From Candidatus Segetimicrobium genomatis (GTDB taxonomy: Bacteria > Sysuimicrobiota > Sysuimicrobiia > Sysuimicrobiales > Segetimicrobiaceae): 6,056 bases of DNA. The translations under genes were made by a program, and so were the position numbers. The stretch is from assembly GCA_005883865.1 (NCBI GenBank), contig VBAO01000323.1, forward strand, positions 1-6,056. Direction: 5' to 3'. Under the pieces are notes generated by a model that was not told the origin of the DNA, did not search any database, and saw only the letters and a program-made list of their open reading frames with translations. Of this stretch, positions 1 through 5,900 are shown in pieces (the first letter of the stretch is position 1; each line of letters starts with the position of its first letter).

Positions 1-743
1 GCCGCGATCAGGTTCCACTGCGCCCCCGACTCGGCGGACTGCGTGAACGAGGCGAGGCCGACCGTGACCGTCCGCGCGCGCTCCGTGTCGGTGATGATGA
101 GCGGCCAGAGGAACTCGTTGTAGTGGTAGACGACGCTCACGATCGAGAACGCCACGAGGGTCGGCTTGGCCAGCGGGAGGAACACGTTCCAGATCGTCTG
201 AAGGCTGCCGCAGCCGTCGATCGCCGCGGCGTCCTCCAGGTCGCGGGGCACCGCCCGGAACGTCTGCCGGAGCAGAAACGTCCCGAAGGCCGAGGCAAAG
301 TAGGGGATCATGATGCCGAGCCGGGTGTTGAGCAGCCCCAGGCTTTTGATCGTCTGGAAGTTCGGGAAGATCAGGGCGGACGGCGCGACCATGAGTTGGA
401 GGAGGAACACCCGGAACAGGAGGTCCCGGCCCCAGAATTCCAGGCGCGCAAACGCGTACGCCGCGAGCGTGATGGTGACCAGCTGCACGGCCAGGATCCC
501 GAACACCACGACCGCGGTGTTGTAGTAGAGGCGCAGGAACGGGGCGTCCGACCACGCCTCGGTGAAGTTGGCGAACGACGGGTGGTGCACCCACAGCGAG
601 GCGATCTGGCTCCCGAGCTGCCCCGGCGGCCGGAGTGACGTGGTGAACGCCCACAAGAGGGGGAACACCCAGACGAAGGCCAGGGCGCCGACCAGGAGCG
701 CCCATACGCAGGTCCCGAGGATCGCCAGCGGCCGCCTCCGCAC
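1..743 (-). CDS. Carbohydrate ABC transporter permease, MalG/UgpE-like (C-terminus cut by window edge)
   Basis: This is an inner-membrane permease subunit of a CUT1-type sugar importer, which would pair with the MalF-type subunit encoded just upstream. I translated it by hand from the GTG at 743-741: 247 codons are open to the window edge with no break, so about 30 residues of a typical 270-280 aa protein are missing. A hydrophobic segment lies at about residues 8-34 and further ones at about 75-98, 107-128, 140-158 and 195-215. The EAA loop that docks on the ATPase is clear at about 170-190 (EDAAAIDG followed by IWNVFLPLAKP), and the family's NEFLWPL motif follows at 209-215. The start is supported by a GAGGTG Shine-Dalgarno inside the end of the preceding gene (753-748), four bases before GTG. 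One base separates it from the malF-type stop, indicating translational coupling. The substrate cannot be told from the sequence. Confidence 0.93.
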   Translation of the reverse strand, partial: MRRRPLAILGTCVWALLVGALAFVWVFPLLWAFTTSLRPPGQLGSQIASLWVHHPSFANFTEAWSDAPFLRLYYNTAVVVFGILAVQLVTITLAAYAFARLEFWGRDLLFRVFLLQLMVAPSALIFPNFQTIKSLGLLNTRLGIMIPYFASAFGTFLLRQTFRAVPRDLEDAAAIDGCGSLQTIWNVFLPLAKPTLVAFSIVSVVYHYNEFLWPLIITDTERARTVTVGLASFTQSAESGAQWNLIA

Positions 744-744
744 C

Positions 745-1592
745 CTACACCTCGTAATGGATCCGCCGTTCGAGGAACCCGAAGCTCACCGCGGCGATCG
801 CCATCAGCACCGCAAGCAGGAACACGGTCAGGGTGGCGGCCTTCCCCAGGTCGGCAGGTTGGTCCGGTTGTCGGGTCCGCCCCCCGTCATCAGCCAGATC
901 TGGTCCACGGACTGGAACGCGTTGATGCTGGCGATGAGCACCACGAAGAGCGTCGTCGGCCCCAGGAGCGGCCAGGTGATGGCCCGGAACTGCTGCGACC
1001 ACGTTGCGCCCTCCAGCCGGCCCGCCTCGAACAACTCGGCCGGGATCGTCTGCAGGCCGGCCAGGTAGAAGAGCATGTAGTACCCGGCGTTCTTCCAGAT
1101 CGTCAGGATCATGACCGCCGGGAGCGCGAGGTGCGCGCTCCCGAGCCAGTTGACCCCGCCGCCGGTGAGCCCGCGGAGGTAGACGTCCATCAGCCCGTAG
1201 CCGGGGGTGTACACAAAGAGCCAGATCGCCGCCGCGCCGACGAGCGGCAGGAGGGTGGGGTAGAAGAAGGCCGTCCGGAAGACCGTAGTGAGGAAGTGCG
1301 GCCGGTTGAGGAGGAGCGCCAGGAGGAGGGCCAGACCGACGGTGACCGGGACGGTCCCGGCCAGGAACTCGAGGCTGTTCTCGAGCACCTGGCCGAAGAT
1401 CGGGTCGGCCCAGAGGTTCGCGTAGTTCCACAGGCCGATGAAGGTCGGGCGCGCCACGGTGGCGCTGGCCTGGTAGAGACTTTGGCGGAGCGAGAACAGG
1501 ATGGGGTAGTAGGTAAAGGTCGTCAGGAAGACGAGCGAGGGCAGCAGGAAGAGGTAGGGCTGGACCCGCCAGCGCCGCCGAACGCGCCGCAC
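745..1592 (-). pseudogene. Carbohydrate ABC transporter permease, MalF/UgpA-like, with internal deletion and frameshift
   Basis: This is the partner permease of the MalG-type gene. From GTG at 1592 the first frame gives about 246 good residues: an arginine-rich cytoplasmic start (MRRVRRRW), a first membrane helix at about 12-35, further helices at about 78-96, 107-128, 157-180 and 208-226, the EAA loop at 189-210 (EAGRLEGA then FRAITWPLL), and the GGGPDNRTNL motif at 237-246. That frame then runs into an early TGA at 828. The family's C-terminal end, LGKAATLTVFLLAV to ERRIHYEV, continues in another frame and stops with TAG at 747-745. Between NL and DLGK the family normally has about 13 residues (a YxxAF-type stretch); only two bases remain, so roughly 37 bases are missing around 852-856. 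Residues are absent, so this is neither programmed frameshifting nor a single-base error. The full EAA loop is kept, but the last helix would be lost from the translated product. Either a real deletion or an assembly fault. Confidence 0.88.
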
Positions 1593-1624
1593 CGCCCGGG
1601 GTTACCCGCGTCCCGCCGCCCGCC

Positions 1625-1678
1625 TCACTGGTACTTCGCCAGGATCGCGGTCGCCCCCAGGCGTTCACGAGTCGACAT
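1625..1678 (-). pseudogene. 17-codon ORF, likely remnant of the sugar-binding protein gene
   Basis: The short ORF MSTRERLGATAILAKYQ sits 32 bases upstream of the malF-type gene, where CUT1 operons normally carry the substrate-binding lipoprotein. It has an ATG at 1678-1676 and a strong purine-rich ribosome site, AAAAGGGGGGGG (1695-1684), five bases before the start. The first residues resemble a signal-peptide beginning (basic STRER, then LGATAI), and the last six (ILAKYQ) resemble the usual C-terminus of sugar-binding proteins. I infer that an internal deletion of about 1.2 kb joined the two ends. Alternatives are a genuine short leader peptide or chance. No export motif or binding domain survives, so no binding function can remain here. 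Confidence 0.35.
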
Positions 1679-1796
1679 CGTGGCCCCCCCCTTTTGCCTG
1701 ACGCCCGCCAAATCACAGGAAAGGTTCTTCGGCCGCGCGAACCCTACCTCCGTGGCCCGAGACGCATGCCTCCCGCCCCGGCCGCCCGGCGAGCGC

Positions 1797-2490
1797 GTGG
1801 GTCGGGGCCAAGCCTCGGACGAGGAGAAGGCCAGGTACGTTCGCCGGATGTTTGGGGCGATCGCCCCCCGGTATGACCTCATCAACGCGGTGCTCAGCGG
1901 GGGCCTCCACCGGCGATGGAAACAGGCCACCGCGCGCCTGGTCCAGGTGCCCCCAGGCGGTCGGGCGATCGACGTCTGCTGCGGGACCGGGGATCTCGCG
2001 CTCCTCCTGGCCAGGGACGCCGGTCCCCGCGGGCGGGTGGTGGGGATCGACTTCAGCGAGGAAATGCTAAGAGTGGCCCGTCGGAAGGCGGCGGCGGCCG
2101 GGCTCGGCATCTCCGTGACGTTTGCCCTGGGGGACGCGGAAGCGCTGGGGCTGCCGGACGCCGCGTTCGACGGAGCCTCGGTGGGGTTCGGGATCCGGAA
2201 TACCGTCCATCCCGAAACGGCGCTGCGCGAGATCCATCGGGTGCTGCGCCCGGGCGGTCGCCTGGCCGTCCTGGAGTTCAGCACCCCCCGAAGGGAGGTC
2301 ATCCAACGCCTCTACGATTGGTATTCATTTACAGTGATACCCTGGGTGGGGCGGCTGGCCGATGTGGCCCGACCAGGAGGCGTTTACCGGGATGATGGTC
2401 CGTGCCGGGTTTGCGCAGGTGCGCTACTATAACCTGTCTTGGGGGATCGCGGCCATCCACGTCGGCGTCCGACCCGTGGACGGCCGCTAA
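1797..2490 (+). pseudogene. ubiE: UbiE/MenG demethylmenaquinone methyltransferase, with internal deletion and frameshift
   Basis: This SAM-dependent enzyme methylates demethylmenaquinone in the last step of menaquinone synthesis. From GTG 1797, family motifs appear in order: MFGAIAPRYDLINAVLS (18-34), the SAM-binding IDVCCGTGDLALLLA (58-72), VVGIDFSEEML (81-91), GDAEALGLPD (112-121), FGIRN (131-135), LRPGGRLAVLEFSTP (150-164) and the YSFTVIPWVGRLA segment ending at base 2360. The C-terminal part, MWPDQEAF through YYNLSWGIAAIHVG, matches the end of E. coli UbiE (HPDQ...YYNLTAGVVALH) but lies one base out of frame, from 2362 to the TAA at 2488-2490. About 15 residues expected between them (the Y.YLxES stretch) are gone, roughly 44 bases. 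Without repair, translation ends at 2432 with a wrong tail. The start is uncertain: GTG 1797 fits family length, while GTG 1752 is an alternative, and neither has a good ribosome site. It stands divergent from the sugar operon and 16 bases before ireB. Confidence 0.9.
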
Positions 2491-2500
2491 GAGGGGGGGG
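2491..2500 (+). promoter_or_regulatory. G-rich ribosome binding site of ireB
   Basis: GAGGGGGGGG directly follows the ubiE stop and ends six bases before the ATG at 2507. It selects that ATG over the in-frame ATG at 2402, which lies inside ubiE. Confidence 0.6.
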
Positions 2501-2506
2501 CGGGGC

Positions 2507-2785
2507 ATGGCGGAGCAAGAGAAAACAGGGGTGTTCCAGGTTGGCGCGCGCCAGCTGCGGGATGTGGAGGAAGCGCTTCGCTACGTGTACGACGCCCTCC
2601 GCGAGCGAGGGTATAACCCGGTCGACCAGATCGTCGGGTACCTCGTCTCGGGCGATCCGACCTACATCACCAGCCACAAGGATGCCCGGACCTTGATCCG
2701 GCAGATCGATCGCGACCGGCTGCTCGAAGAGCTCGTGCAGTGCTATGTCCGGATGAGATTGGGAGGGACCGCCGATCCTCGCTGA
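2507..2785 (+). CDS. ireB: IreB/ReoM family regulatory phosphoprotein (UPF0297)
   Basis: A small cytosolic regulator of 92 residues, the normal family size. The core is unmistakable: ALRERGYNPVDQIVGYLVSGD (30-50), YITSHKDARTLIR (53-65) and ERD/EELV-like DRDRLLEELVQCY (68-80). In Enterococcus, IreB is a substrate of the PASTA kinase IreK and affects cephalosporin resistance; in Listeria, the homologue ReoM is phosphorylated at Thr7 by PrkA and, when unphosphorylated, promotes ClpCP-dependent degradation of MurA. Here Thr7 is present in the sequence EKTGVF at the same distance from the start, so phospho-control is plausible. Position 56-58 reads TSH where Bacilli have PRH; from memory, TSH is common in other lineages. 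The gene lies 16 bases after ubiE and just before murA. In Bacilli it is usually next to ruvX instead, so the murA neighbourhood is notable. A kinase/phosphatase pair is not in the window. Confidence 0.95.
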   Translation: MAEQEKTGVFQVGARQLRDVEEALRYVYDALRERGYNPVDQIVGYLVSGDPTYITSHKDARTLIRQIDRDRLLEELVQCYVRMRLGGTADPR

Positions 2786-2807
2786 CCCGATCGCCACCAA
2801 CCGAGGC

Positions 2808-4064
2808 ACGGACAAGCTCCTCATCTCGGGAGGCGCCCGCCTGCAGGGCCGGCTGCGGGTTGCCGGGGCGAAGAACAGTTCCCTGGCCGTGATCGCCGCG
2901 GCGGCCCTCGCCCCGGACCGCTCGGTGCTCGAGAACGTCCCCCTGTGTCGCGACGTGCTGACCATGCTCGAGATCCTGCGGGCGCTCGGCGTCCAGGCCG
3001 AGTTCACCGCCCCGGGGCGGCTCGAGCTGGACGCCCGGCAGCTCACCGACCACGTCGCCCCGTATGAACTCTGTCGGCAGATGCGGGCGTCGATCTATGT
3101 CGCCGGAATGCTCCTCGCGCGGGTGGGCCGCGCCCAGGTCCCGCTCCCGGGGGGGTGCGTGATCGGGAGCCGGCCGGTGGACTTCCACATCCGGGGCTTC
3201 GAGACGCTGGGCGCGCAGGTCGTCACCCAGCATGGGTTTCTGAAGGCCTACGGGCCGCGCCTGACCGCCGCGAGCTACTACGTGCCCCGGTCGAGCGTCG
3301 GGACCACCATCAACTTGATGCTGGCGGCCTCCCGGACCCCCGGCGCCACCGTTCTGCAAAACGCCGCGCGCGAGCCGGAGATCGTCGACACCGCGGTGTT
3401 CCTCTCGCTGATGGGCGCCCGCGTCCGGGGTGCCGGCACGAGCACCATTACGGTCGAGGGGACCCCGTCCCTCCGGGGGGCGACCTACTCGATCATCCCG
3501 GATCGCATCGAGGCGGGGACCTACCTGATCGCGGCCGCGGCGACGCACGGCGATGTGCTGATCGAGGACTTGATCTCGGAGCACGTCACCGCCCTCCTCG
3601 CGAAGCTCACCGAGGCGGGGGTCGCGGTCGCATCCGAGCCCACCGGCGTCCGGGTGCGGGCCGATGCCGACCTCCGGCCGGTCGACGTGGACACCGCCCC
3701 CTACCCCGGGTTCGCCACCGACCTGCACCCGCAATTCGCGGCGATGCTCGCGGTGGCCGCGGGGCGCAGCTCGGTCCGGGAGACCATCTTCGAGAGCCGG
3801 TTCGGCTACGTGGATGAGTTGCGCCGCATGGGCGCGGACATCCGGGTCGAGGGGGACAGGGTGATCATCGCGGGCGTTCCCCACCTGTCGGGGGCCCCCG
3901 TCGAGGCGATGGACCTCCGCGCCGGCGCCGCGCTGGTCGTCGCGGGCCTGGAGGCGCGCGGCGAGACGCAGATCACACGCCTCGAGAGCATCGACCGGGG
4001 GTACGAGGGTCTCGATCAGAAACTCCGAGCCCTCGGCGCCCGGATCGAGCGCCGCCCGGCCTGA
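2808..4064 (+). CDS. murA: UDP-N-acetylglucosamine 1-carboxyvinyltransferase (MurA), no canonical start codon
   Basis: This enzyme transfers enolpyruvate from PEP to UDP-GlcNAc, the first committed step of peptidoglycan synthesis in the cytosol. Numbering from the ACG at 2808 gives 418 residues (E. coli MurA has 419) and places Lys22-Asn23 (GAKNSS), Asp305 (FATDLHPQF) and Arg397 (IDRGYE) at exactly the E. coli positions. The catalytic Cys is Cys117 in LPGGCVIGSRPVD (Cys115 in E. coli), so the cysteine makes it fosfomycin-sensitive in type. The family opening DKLLISGGARLQG begins at 2811, yet the codon before it is ACG. No ATG, GTG or TTG lies in frame between the upstream TGA (2754-2756) and GTG 2889, and starting at 2889 would lose Lys22 and Asn23. 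Candidate starts are ACG 2808 or ATC 2790, both unusual; a mutated or deleted ATG is likely. GAGG at 2803-2806 is too close to 2808 to serve well. The gene follows ireB by 22 bases, probably in one operon. Confidence 0.95.
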   Translation, partial: TDKLLISGGARLQGRLRVAGAKNSSLAVIAAAALAPDRSVLENVPLCRDVLTMLEILRALGVQAEFTAPGRLELDARQLTDHVAPYELCRQMRASIYVAGMLLARVGRAQVPLPGGCVIGSRPVDFHIRGFETLGAQVVTQHGFLKAYGPRLTAASYYVPRSSVGTTINLMLAASRTPGATVLQNAAREPEIVDTAVFLSLMGARVRGAGTSTITVEGTPSLRGATYSIIPDRIEAGTYLIAAAATHGDVLIEDLISEHVTALLAKLTEAGVAVASEPTGVRVRADADLRPVDVDTAPYPGFATDLHPQFAAMLAVAAGRSSVRETIFESRFGYVDELRRMGADIRVEGDRVIIAGVPHLSGAPVEAMDLRAGAALVVAGLEARGETQITRLESIDRGYEGLDQKLRALGARIERRPA

Positions 4065-4114
4065 CGCCTCGCGGCGCGGCACAGGATCGACGCCGGGCAC
4101 CAGGCTGACGCGCG

Positions 4115-5485
4115 ATGGTTCGCTGCACGTTCTACGGCGCCGTCCGGACGGTCACAGGCTCGATGCACCTCGTCGAGGCCGGCGGCGCCCGGCTGCTGCT
4201 CGACTGCGGCCTGTTCCAGGGCCCTCGGGCGCAGGCCGCCGAGATCAACGGCCGCTTCCCCTTTCCCCCCTCGACCCTCGACGCCGTCCTGCTGTCCCAT
4301 GCCCACCTCGACCACTGCGGCAACCTGCCGACGCTGGTCTCAGCCGGATTTCGGGGGCCGATCTACTGCACCCCCGCCACGCAGGATCTGGCCGCGCTCG
4401 TGATGCACGACAGCGCCAAGATCCAGCAGCAGGACGCCCACAGCGTCAACAAGCGGCTGCGGCAAGGCGAGCGGCCGGTCCAGCCGCTGTACACCACCGC
4501 CGACGTCGACCGGGCGATCGGCCGGCTCACGGGGGTCGCGTACGGCACCCCCGTGCAGGTGGGCACCGCCCGGATCACCTTCGCGAACGCCGGCCACATC
4601 CTCGGCTCGGCCATCACCGTGGTCGAAGCGGACGGGCGCGTACTGGGGTTCACCGGCGATCTCGGCCGCTCGAACACCCTGCTCCTGCGTCCTCCCGCGA
4701 CGCCGCCCGCCCTGGACGTGTTGATCACGGAATCCACGTACGGCGACCGGACTCACGAGCCGTACGACACGGCCGTGCCGCGGTTGGGGGACGCGGTGCG
4801 GCAGACCGTCGCGCGCGGAGGAGTGGTGATGATCCCGGCGTTCGCGGTGGATCGGACGCAGGATATCACGTACGCCCTGTATCATTTGGGAGCGGCGGGG
4901 CCGGCGGCGGCGGTGCCCGCGTTTGTCGACAGCCCGATGGCCGTCAGCGCCACCCAAATCTACCGCCGCCACCCCGAGAGCCTCAACGATGCGCTCCGGG
5001 CCGAGCTCGAGCGCCACGACGACCCCTTCGGCTCCACGACGATCCGCTACATTCGAGAGATCGAGGAGTCGAAGACCCTGAACAGCCGGACGGATCCCTT
5101 CATCGTGATTGCGACATCCGGCATGTGCGAGTCGGGGAGGATCCTCAACCACCTGAGCCGCCACATCGGGGATCCCCGTGCCGCGCTCCTCATCGTCTCG
5201 TTCCAGGCCGCCAACACCCTGGGCCGCCGCTTGGCCGACGGCGTGTCCCCTGTCCACATCCTCGGCGAGACGTACGATGTGCGGCTGGAGGTCAAGGCGC
5301 TGCCGGCGTTCAGCGGCCACGCCGACGGATCCGAGGTGCTCGCGTGGGTCCGGAAGATTCCGCGGGTGGGGCACGTCTACTGTGTGCACGGGGAGGAAGC
5401 CCAGTCGCTTGCGCTGGCGCAGCGGCTCGCCGCGGCCGGCTACGCGGTCGACGTCCCCACGCGCGGCCAGACGGTCGAGGTGTGA
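4115..5485 (+). CDS. MBL-fold RNA metallohydrolase, beta-CASP family (CPSF73-like)
   Basis: A 456-residue, probably zinc-dependent cytosolic nuclease acting on RNA. It is intact and close in layout to Thermus TTHA0252 as I recall that sequence. Metal ligands are all visible: motif 2 HAHLDH (H62, H64, D66, H67), motif 3 GHILGS (H161), motif 4 FTGDLG (D182), and the C-terminal beta-CASP histidines SGHADG (H402) and CVHGEE (H425). The beta-CASP cap starts near ITESTYGDRTH (204-214) and includes VDSPMAVSAT (271-280) and ATSGMCESGRILNHL (333-347). There is no KH or other added RNA-binding domain, and no signal peptide. ATG 4115 directly begins the family's typical opening (CTFYGAVRTVTGS); a weak CAGG lies ten bases upstream. 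It is 50 bases after murA in the same direction, so it may share the operon, though no functional link to cell-wall synthesis is known to me. The true RNA substrate cannot be told. Confidence 0.93.
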   Translation: MVRCTFYGAVRTVTGSMHLVEAGGARLLLDCGLFQGPRAQAAEINGRFPFPPSTLDAVLLSHAHLDHCGNLPTLVSAGFRGPIYCTPATQDLAALVMHDSAKIQQQDAHSVNKRLRQGERPVQPLYTTADVDRAIGRLTGVAYGTPVQVGTARITFANAGHILGSAITVVEADGRVLGFTGDLGRSNTLLLRPPATPPALDVLITESTYGDRTHEPYDTAVPRLGDAVRQTVARGGVVMIPAFAVDRTQDITYALYHLGAAGPAAAVPAFVDSPMAVSATQIYRRHPESLNDALRAELERHDDPFGSTTIRYIREIEESKTLNSRTDPFIVIATSGMCESGRILNHLSRHIGDPRAALLIVSFQAANTLGRRLADGVSPVHILGETYDVRLEVKALPAFSGHADGSEVLAWVRKIPRVGHVYCVHGEEAQSLALAQRLAAAGYAVDVPTRGQTVEV

Positions 5486-5504
5486 TCGCTCGCGCGGCCG
5501 GCTC

Positions 5505-5513
5505 TGCTATACT
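5505..5513 (+). promoter_or_regulatory. Extended -10 promoter element of the tRNA gene
   Basis: TGCTATACT combines the TGn extension with a near-consensus TATAAT-like hexamer at 5508-5513. The hexamer ends seven bases before the first tRNA base, so transcription should start at or next to 5521. The region 17-18 bases upstream (around 5484-5490) shows no good TTGACA, as often seen when an extended -10 is present. Confidence 0.6.
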
Positions 5514-5520
5514 GATGCAG

Positions 5521-5595
5521 GGGCGAGTAGCTCAGCGGTAGAGCGCCTCGCTTACACCGAGGAGGTCGCGGGTTCGACCCCTGCCTCGCCCACCA
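5521..5595 (+). tRNA. tRNA-Val, anticodon TAC, with encoded CCA
   Basis: A complete cloverleaf can be drawn by hand. The acceptor stem GGGCGAG (5521-5527) pairs with CTCGCCC (5585-5591). The D stem is GCTC/GAGC (5530-5533 with 5541-5544). The anticodon stem is CCTCG/CGAGG (5546-5550 with 5558-5562), with loop CTTACAC and anticodon TAC at 5553-5555, reading valine GUA. The T stem GCGGG/CCTGC surrounds TTCGACC (5573-5579). The discriminator is A5592 and the CCA end is encoded at 5593-5595. No intron and no mismatched stems apart from one G-T pair in the T stem. It lies 35 bases after the nuclease gene and is driven by its own promoter. Confidence 0.97.
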
Positions 5596-5652
5596 GCATT
5601 ATCAAGGCTCAGCGCTCGATGTAGATGACGCGCTCCAGAGATTTTGCTACCG

Positions 5653-5667
5653 GCTGCTACCGGCAGC
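5653..5667 (+). repeat. Small hairpin overlapping a tandem GCTACCG repeat after the tRNA
   Basis: GCTGC-TACCG-GCAGC forms a perfect 5-bp stem with a 5-base loop. The heptamer GCTACCG occurs at 5646-5652 and again at 5656-5662. No run of T follows, so it is at best a weak candidate for transcript-end processing or termination of the tRNA. Confidence 0.3.
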
Positions 5668-5717
5668 TTCACAACGCCCTAAGAGGTGCGTTTTGAGCCA
5701 TTTCTCAGCTTCCTCTT

Positions 5718-5764
5718 GCATCCCCGAGCGACTTCGAGCGGGAAAATCCGCGCCAAGTCGATGC
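5718..5764. repeat. Imperfect palindrome with AAAA loop
   Basis: Paired blocks are GCAT (5718-5721) with ATGC (5761-5764), CGACTT (5729-5734) with AAGTCG (5755-5760), and GCGGG (5738-5742) with TCCGC (5747-5751) around the loop AAAA. The left arm carries a 7-base bulge (5722-5728), while the right arm is continuous between the two outer stems. No function can be assigned. Confidence 0.4.
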
Positions 5765-5812
5765 CGACGACCGTCGAGAGGTGGCGCGGTAGTACTGGGT
5801 CGCGCCGCGGGA

Positions 5813-5900
5813 CCGCCTGGAGGACGAACAGTGCTTTGCGATTCGTCACGAGAAACCATGCGCACTCGGTGCGCCGTGACAGCACGCTATCGCCAGGCGG
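5813..5900. repeat. Nested imperfect palindrome with one-sided bulges
   Basis: Four helices nest concentrically: CCGCCTGG (5813-5820) with CCAGGCGG (5893-5900), GTGCT (5831-5835) with AGCAC (5881-5885), GTCACG (5845-5850) with CGTGAC (5875-5880), and GCGCAC (5860-5865) with GTGCGC (5869-5874) around the loop TCG. The three inner right-hand arms are contiguous (17 bases), while the left arms are separated by two 9-base bulges. In all, 25 Watson-Crick pairs. It could be a structured RNA, a mobile-element end or chance; no family is recognised. Confidence 0.4.

Noticed and set aside
2360..2362. Programmed frameshift in ubiE
   Set aside because: Conserved residues are missing at the junction and no slippery sequence is present; a deletion fits better.
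1131..2432. 433-codon open frame joining antisense permease sequence to UbiE
   Set aside because: The first half is a shadow of the malF-type gene on the other strand; family homology begins only near 1797.
2667..4100. 477-codon open frame on the minus strand
   Set aside because: It is the antisense of murA; GC-rich coding DNA commonly leaves the opposite strand open, and the protein is low-complexity and rich in Arg, Gly and Asp.
4340..5389. 349-codon open frame on the minus strand
   Set aside because: Antisense shadow of the beta-CASP nuclease, whose plus-strand motifs are complete.
5783..5806. GGCGCG / CGCGCC inverted repeat with 12-base loop
   Set aside because: Short, purely GC and with a wide loop; likely chance.
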